Assembly (NCBI GenBank): GCA_020636405.1
Contig: JACJXW010000009.1
Location: forward strand, 124,001 to 188,000
Reading direction: 5' to 3'
Length of the DNA: 64,000 nucleotides
Origin: Lewinellaceae bacterium
GTDB lineage: Bacteria; Bacteroidota; Bacteroidia; Chitinophagales; Saprospiraceae
Part shown: piece by piece, positions 57,690 through 64,000 of the stretch
Numbering within the stretch: position 1 is the stretch's first letter
Layout of the letters: every line of letters starts with the position of its first letter
The notes under the pieces: model-generated
Database searches by the model: none
The model's input: only the letters and a program-made list of their open reading frames with translations
Told to the model about the DNA's origin: nothing
Translations under genes and position numbers: made by a program

Positions 57690-60600
57690 TCACCATTACC
57701 GTTGAAGATACCGGAGCGCCCTCCTTCGTGGATTGCCCGAGCGCCATCACCGTTGGAACGGATGACAGCCGGTGTACGGCCCTGGTTAACTTCAATGCGC
57801 CGATTGCTACAGACGATTGTGGCGGTGTAACCGTGACACAAACAGCCGGCCCGGCCAGTGGGCTCATGTTCCCGCTGGGTGTTACGACGGTTGAATTTAC
57901 GGCTACCGACGGCGCCGGCCTGAGCACTACCTGTAGCTTTACCGTAACGGTTCAGGACACGGAACTACCCACGCCGGTATGCCAGGACATCACTGTCCAG
58001 TTGGATGCCAGCGGCTCTGTTGCTATCCTGCCGGAAGATGTAGACGGCGGCAGCTATGACAACTGCCAGGTTTCCAACCTGGTGTTCGAGAACGGGCCGT
58101 TCGTCATCGGGCAGCTGTCCTTCGACTGTAATGCCCTGGGCGACAACAACGTCATCCTCCGCGTTGTGGACGGCGCCGGCAACCGGGCAAGCTGCGTAGC
58201 TACCGTTACCGTTGAAGACAACGAACCTCCGGTGGTAGAAAGCTGTCCGGTCAATATCACAGTTGACAATGATGTTGACGAGTGTGGCGCAGTCGTTCAC
58301 TATGACGCTCCGGCGTTCAGCGACAACTGTGGCGGCAGCGGCCAGCCCGGTATCCTGGTGCATGGCCTGTCCAGCGGCGCTTCCTTCCCGGTAGGCACGA
58401 CAGACGTAGAATACCAATATACCGATGCGGGCGGCAGCAGTGTAAACTGCAGCTTCACCGTAACGGTAGAAGATAACGACTTTCCTGAGATCACATGTCC
58501 GGACAATATCGTAGTGGGTGCCGATGGCAGCATGCTTAGCGGTACCGCTACGATAATCTCTACCGGCCCATGTGGCGTGACGATATCCTATGCACCTCCT
58601 GTAGGTACGGACAACTGCCCGGGTGCAGTGACTAGCCTGAGTAGCGGATTGGGCAGTAACCCGAACTATTACCAGCATGGAGGTACTTACACGGAAACCT
58701 ATACCGTAACGGACACTGAGGGCAATTCGGCAAGCTGTAGCTTCACCATTATGGTTGAAGACCCGATCGTGCCGATGATCACCTGCCCGCAGGATGACAT
58801 TACGGTATACACGGCCCAGAATGAGTGTTCTGTAATCGTAACTTATGCTTCGCCGTTCGGTTCCGACAACTGCCCGGGCTATACCCTGAGCCTGACGCAG
58901 GGCCTGAACAGCGGCGCCGCCTTCCCACTGGGGACAACGACGGTTGAGTTTACCATTACCGACAATTCGGGCAATACCAATACGTGTTCCTTCGACGTAA
59001 ATGTTATAGACGATGATGTCCCTGTCGTTACTACCTGTGCTCCGAACCAGAATGTACCCACCAGTTCCAATGGCCTGGGCGACTGTAGCGGAGTAGTGCC
59101 TGACCTGACCGGCCAGGTAGATGCAGCGGATAACTGTACGATAGCTTCCATTACCCAGTTCCCGGCGGCAGGAACCGCCTTTGGCAGCGCTCATGGCGAC
59201 CAGCAACTGGTGACCTTGTTCATCACAGACCTGGATGGCAATACGGTTTCCTGCCAGTCCATCCTGACGCTGGTAGACGATGAGGCGCCCGTGATCACGG
59301 ATTGCCCGGACAATAGGAGCGTCATCTCAAGCTTAGACGGCGAGGGCGACTGCTCTGCCTTGATCCCGGATCTGACAACACAGGTGACAGCGACAGATAA
59401 CTGTTCTGCAGATGCCAGCCTGACGATCACGCAGAGCCCGGCCTCAGGAACTGCCTTTGGTGGTGCTCACGGTGCTCAGCAGGTGGTTACGATCACCATT
59501 ACTGACGAACAGGGCAACAGCAGTACCTGTGAGGTGACTGTGACACTGGATGACGATGAAGCTCCCTCGATCCTGACTTGTGCTGGCGACCGCCAAGTGT
59601 TCTCCAGCTATGGCGGAACCGGCGATTGCGAAACTCTGGTTCCGGACCTGAGAGGAGGCGTAACGGCAGAAGACAACTGTACATCTGCCGGCGCATTATC
59701 CATCACCCAGAGCCCGGTTCCTGGCTCTACCTTCAGCGGCGCTCATGGCGACGAACTGGTAGTGACCATTACCGTAACAGATGAGGGTGGCAACAGCGTC
59801 AGCTGTACAGCCACGGTTACCTTGATAGATAACGAAGTCCCGTCCATCCTGGCCTGTGCTTCGGATCAGGATGTATCACCCAGCACGGGCGACTGCACGG
59901 GCCTGATCCCCGACCTGACCGATGAGGTGACGGCTGATGACAACTGCACGGCAGCTGGTAACCTGACGATCATACAGAGCCCGGCAGCCGGCACGGCCTT
60001 CAGCGGCCAGCAGGTTGTGGCCATCACGGTAACGGACGAAGCAGGCAACAGCACGACGTGCGAGGTGACGTTGACCCTGGTGGACGATGAGAATCCGTCC
60101 ATCACCGACTGCGCCGACGATCAGGATGTACTGGTCAGTGCCAACGGCACGGGCGACTGCGCGGGCATGATCCCCGACCTGACCGATGAGGTGACGGCCA
60201 GCGACAACTGCACGGCAACCGGCAACCTGACGATCACGCAGAGCCCGGCGGCCGGCACAACCTTCAACGGCGCTCACGGCGGCCAGCAGGTTGTGTCCAT
60301 CACGGTAACGGACGAAGCAGGCAACAGCACGACGTGCGACGTGACGCTGACCCTGGTGGACGATGAGAATCCGTCCATCACCGACTGCGCCGACGATCAG
60401 GATGTACTGTCCAGTGCCAACGGTACGGGCGACTGCACGGGCCTAATCCCCGACCTGACCGATGAGGTGACGGCTGATGACAACTGCACGGCAGCTGGTA
60501 ACCTGACGATCACACAGAGCCCGGCAGCCGGCACGGCCTTCAGCGGCCAGCAGGTTGTGTCCATTACGGTAACGGACGAAGCGGGCAACAGCACGACGTG

Positions 60601-63600
60601 CGACGTGACGCTGACCCTGGTGGACGATGAGAATCCGTCCATCACCGACTGCGCCGACGATCAGGATGTACTGGTCAGTGCCAACGGCACGGGCGACTGC
60701 GCGGGCATGATCCCCGACCTGACCGATGAGGTGACGGCCAGCGACAACTGCACGGCAACCGGCAACCTGACGATCACGCAGAGCCCGGCGGCCGGCACAA
60801 CCTTCAACGGCGCTCACGGCGGCCAGCAGGTTGTGTCCATCACGGTAACGGACGAAGCAGGCAACAGCACGACGTGCGACGTGACGCTGACCCTGGTGGA
60901 CGATGAGAATCCGTCCATCACCGACTGCGCCGACGATCAGGATGTACTGTCCAGTGCCAACGGTACGGGCGACTGCACGGGCCTAATCCCCGACCTGACC
61001 GATGAGGTGACGGCTGATGACAACTGCACGGCAGCTGGTAACCTGACGATCACACAGAGCCCGGCAGCCGGCACGGCCTTCAGCGGCCAGCAGGTTGTGT
61101 CCATTACGGTAACGGACGAAGCGGGCAACAGCACGACGTGCGACGTGACGCTGACCCTGGTGGACGATGAGAATCCGTCCATCACCGACTGCGCCGACGA
61201 TCAGGATGTACTGGTCAGTGCCAACGGCACGGGCGACTGCGCGGGCATGATCCCCGACCTGACCGATGAGGTGACGGCCAGCGACAACTGCACGGCAACC
61301 GGCAACCTGACGATCACGCAGAGCCCGGCGGCCGGCACAACCTTCAACGGCGCTCACGGCGGCCAGCAGGTTGTGTCCATCACGGTAACGGACGAAGCAG
61401 GCAACAGCACGACGTGCGACGTGACGCTGACCCTGGTGGACGATGAGAACCCAACCGTCGTAACTTGCGTGCCGGATCAACTGGTAGCTTCTACGCCGGA
61501 TGGCATGGGCAATTGCGCGGGCCTGGTGCCTGACCTGACGCCGCAGCTTGTTGTGAATGATAACTGCACCGATGCCGCTAGCCTGACGATAGTACAGAGC
61601 CCGGCAGCCGGCACTCCATTCGGCAACAACGACGGAGACCAGCAGGTTGTGACCTTCACCGTGACGGATGGAGCCGGCAACAGCGTAAGCTGCCAGGCTA
61701 CTATTACCCTGTACGGCGATGAGCAGCCCACCATCCTGGCCTGCGCGCCCGATCAGGACATCTTTACAAATGACGATTGCGAAGGCGTTATCCCTGACCT
61801 GACCGGCCAGGTTAACGCTCTGGATAACTGCACGCCGGTGAATGAGCTGATCATCACCCAAGATCCGGCTGCGGGTACGATAATCAGCGGCTCTGCCGGC
61901 ACCCAGCAAGTGGTTACCATCACGGTATCCGATGCTTCCGGCAACAGCATAAGCTGCCAGGCTACCTTGACCCTGGTGGATGACGATGCTCCAGCAATAG
62001 TATCCTGTGCTCCGGCACAAGATGTTGTCACGAGCGGTAACGGCACGGGCGACTGCGCGAGCCTGATCCCCGACCTGACGGGTGAGGTGACGGCTGATGA
62101 CAACTGCACGGCAGCGGGCAACCTGACGATCACACAAAGCCCGGCGGCCGGCACGGCCTTCAGCGGCGCTTCCGGCGACCAACAAGTGGTTACCATCACC
62201 GTAACGGACGAAGCGGGCAACAGCACCACCTGCGACGTGACGCTGACCCTGGTGGACGACGAAGATCCGTCGATTGTCAGCTGCGCTGCCGACCGGGATG
62301 TGCTTTCCAGCACGGGTAGCGCCGGCGACTGCGCGGGCATGATCCCCGACCTGACAAGTGAGGTAGTTGCCGACGACAACTGCACGGCAGCGGCCAGCCT
62401 GACGATCACGCAGAGCCCGGCGGCCGGCACGGCCTTCAGCGGCCAGCAGGTTGTGGCCATCACGGTAACGGACGAAGCGGGCAACAGCACGACGTGCGAG
62501 GTGACGCTGACCCTGGTGGACGATGAGAATCCGTCCATCACCGACTGCGCTGCCGATCAGGATGTGCTCGTCAGTGCCAACGGCACGGGCGACTGCGCGA
62601 GCCTGATCCCCGACCTGACGGGTGAGGTGACGGCGGATGACAACTGCACGGCAGTTGGTAACCTGACGATCACGCAGAGCCCGGCGGCCGGCACGGCCTT
62701 CAGCGGCGCTCACGGCGACCAGCAGGTTGTAGCCATCACAGTAACGGACGAAGCGGGCAACAGCACGACGTGCGAGGTGACGCTGACCCTGGTGGACGAT
62801 GAGAACCCAACCATTATAGAATGTGTGGAAGATCATCTGGTAGCCTCTACGCCTGACGGCATGGGCAACTGCACCGGGCTAGTACCGAACATGGTATCCC
62901 AGCTTGTCGTAGACGACAACTGCACGGATGCTGCCAGCCTGATCATAGTACAGAGCCCGGCGCCGGGTACGCCCTTCGGCAACAACGATGGCGACCAGCA
63001 GGTGGTGACCTTCACCGTGACGGATGGAGCCGGCAACAGCGTAAGCTGCCAGGCTACCATCACGCTGTACGGCGACGAGCAGCCCACCATCCTGGCCTGC
63101 GCGCCCGATCAGGACATCTTTACAAATGACGATTGCGAAGGCGTTATCCCTGACCTGACCGGCCAGGTTAACGCTCTGGATAACTGCACGCCGGTGAATG
63201 AGCTGATCATCACCCAGGATCCGGCGGCAGGTACGATCATAAGCGGCTCTGCCGGCACGCAGCAAGTAGTGGCCATCACGGTATCTGATGCTTCCGGCAA
63301 CAGCGCCACTTGCCAGGCTACGTTGACCCTGGTGGACGACGATGCTCCGGTAGTAGTCTCCTGCGCTCCGGCACAGGATGTACTGACGAGCGCTGACGGC
63401 ACAGGCGACTGCGCCACCGAGATACCTGACCTGACTGCTTTGGTGGCCGCCGATGACAACTGCACGGCGCCTGTCAGTCTGACGGTTACGCAGAGCCCGG
63501 CGGCCGGCACGGCCTTCAGCGGCGCTCATGGCGACCAGGAAACGGTAGTATTTACAGTAACGGACGAGTCGGGGAACAGCACGGCCTGTTCGACGGTACT

Positions 63601-64000
63601 GACGCTGGTAGACGATGAGGTTCCGGTATTGACCTGCCCGGCAGACATCAATACGGCACTGTTCAATTGTGTGCCTGTCGCGCCGCCGACGTGGAGTGTT
63701 ACCGCAACCGATAACTGCAGTTCCAACGTTACCGCAGTTCAGTTGAGCGGCCCGGCCCCGGGCACTCCGCTTGACCTGGGTACTTACACTGTAGTGTACG
63801 AAGCTACTGACGGTGTTGGCAACGTAGGCACTTGCTCCTTCAACATCAACGTCACGCAAGGGCCAAGTTCAGATCCGATCATTGTGTATCCGTCGCAGGA
63901 TATCAATGTAGAGCTGAACGCCTGTGACAACGGGTCCGAAGAAGTGTGCTTTGAAGTAACGGCTACCGATGCCTGCGACGGCGACCTGACGCCGGTAGTT
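57690..64000 (+). repeat. HYR-domain array
   Basis: Tandem ~80-95-aa HYR-type domains with the pattern P-x-[IV]-x-x-C-[PA]...DNC...S-G-x-x-F-P-x-G-T-T-x-V...TD-x-[AS]-GN-x-x-x-C-x-[FV]-x-[VL]-x-[VL]-x-D. Two cysteines per domain. The array continues past the window. Confidence 0.85.
60089..61448 (+). repeat. Near-identical HYR units, alternating 279 and 261 bp
   Basis: The junction DENPSITDCADDQDVL occurs at about 60,089, 60,368, 60,629, 60,908 and 61,169, so a pair of HYR units recurs with a 540-bp period. The two forms differ by carrying LVSANGTGDCAG or LSSANGTGDCTG and by a six-residue segment (GAHGGQ). Confidence 0.85.

Larger units (their letters stand above)
56297..64000 (+). pseudogene. 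Continuation of the giant adhesin in a second frame, 3'-partial
   Basis: From 56,297 the reading frame +2 continues the interrupted SprB repeat (RATGGMPPYRYLWSNGQTSS), three to four further SprB repeats to about 57,420, a linker domain (PLCPGDDVPSILLSALPV), and then HYR domains to the end of the window without a stop. Checked by translation at 56,402, 57,482, 59,402 and 63,842. Removing one T near 56,296 restores DGTVRIRATGG, the same length as the consensus DGTATVNATGG. Annotated as pseudogene only because of the frameshift; if that is an assembly error or a phase-variable site, this is the C-terminal half of one protein of more than 10,780 aa. The sorting domain would lie outside the window. 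Confidence 0.8.

Noticed and set aside
53674..62836. Minus-strand ORFs of 413-645 codons opposite the SprB and HYR arrays
   Set aside because: Composition (Arg, Ala, Tyr, Val) and period mirror the sense repeats; sense-frame domains are clear.

Overview
The window looks like the chromosome of a member of the Bacteroidota, most likely of the Saprospiria/Lewinella type. The signs are a Type IX secretion (T9SS) C-terminal sorting domain on the GH10 xylanase, SdrD-B/DUF11/SprB/HYR modules in giant surface proteins, TPR-sensor histidine kinases paired with a LuxR-type regulator, A-rich leaders instead of Shine-Dalgarno sites, and a Bacteroidota-type -33/-7 promoter in front of the GH67 gene. The lineage is inferred from gene content only.

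Region 1 (1-13.2 kb) is a plant-polysaccharide locus aimed at glucuronoxylan: a 5'-partial GH9 enzyme, a GH67 alpha-glucuronidase, a LacI-family regulator, a GH2 enzyme, a sialate-O-acetylesterase-like esterase, a GH10 xylanase and a second, broken GH9 gene. The 17-bp sequence TCACAATCGATTGC(G/A)CC, centred on the palindrome CAATCGATTG, occurs once in each of the two divergent promoter regions (GH67/lacI and GH2/esterase). It is the obvious candidate operator for the LacI-family regulator, so the locus can be read as one autoregulated regulon.

Region 2 (13.2-20 kb) is scarred. An insertion-element end cuts the second GH9 gene. It is followed by an intact deoC, an N-terminal stub of a sugar transporter, an intact TPR histidine kinase, a C-terminal stub of a glycosidase-type protein, a fragment copied from the histidine kinase in which the phospho-acceptor His has become Arg, a 161-bp MITE whose ends match the element end in GH9, a di-haem cytochrome c peroxidase lipoprotein with a terminator, and the C-terminal stub of a PD-(D/E)XK/AAA-like protein.

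Region 3 (20-24.7 kb, minus strand) encodes a LuxR-type response regulator, a TPR sensor fused directly to the last third of a kinase ATPase domain (an in-frame internal deletion), and a complete TPR histidine kinase. A 1.6-kb stretch without convincing genes follows.

Region 4 (26.3-64 kb) is a pair of tandem giant secreted proteins. The first is 1780 aa with beta-propeller-like and SdrD-B modules. The second runs off the window after more than 10,700 codons. In order it has an N-terminal domain, ten SdrD-B modules (eight of them in four near-identical 933-bp units), twelve 180-aa DUF11 modules (nine near-identical), about 38 SprB repeats and a long HYR array. It is interrupted by one apparent single-base frameshift near 56,296, at a short GGTAC tandem repeat. 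Whether this is an assembly error, a dying gene or a phase switch cannot be decided here. It is the most interesting open question in the window.
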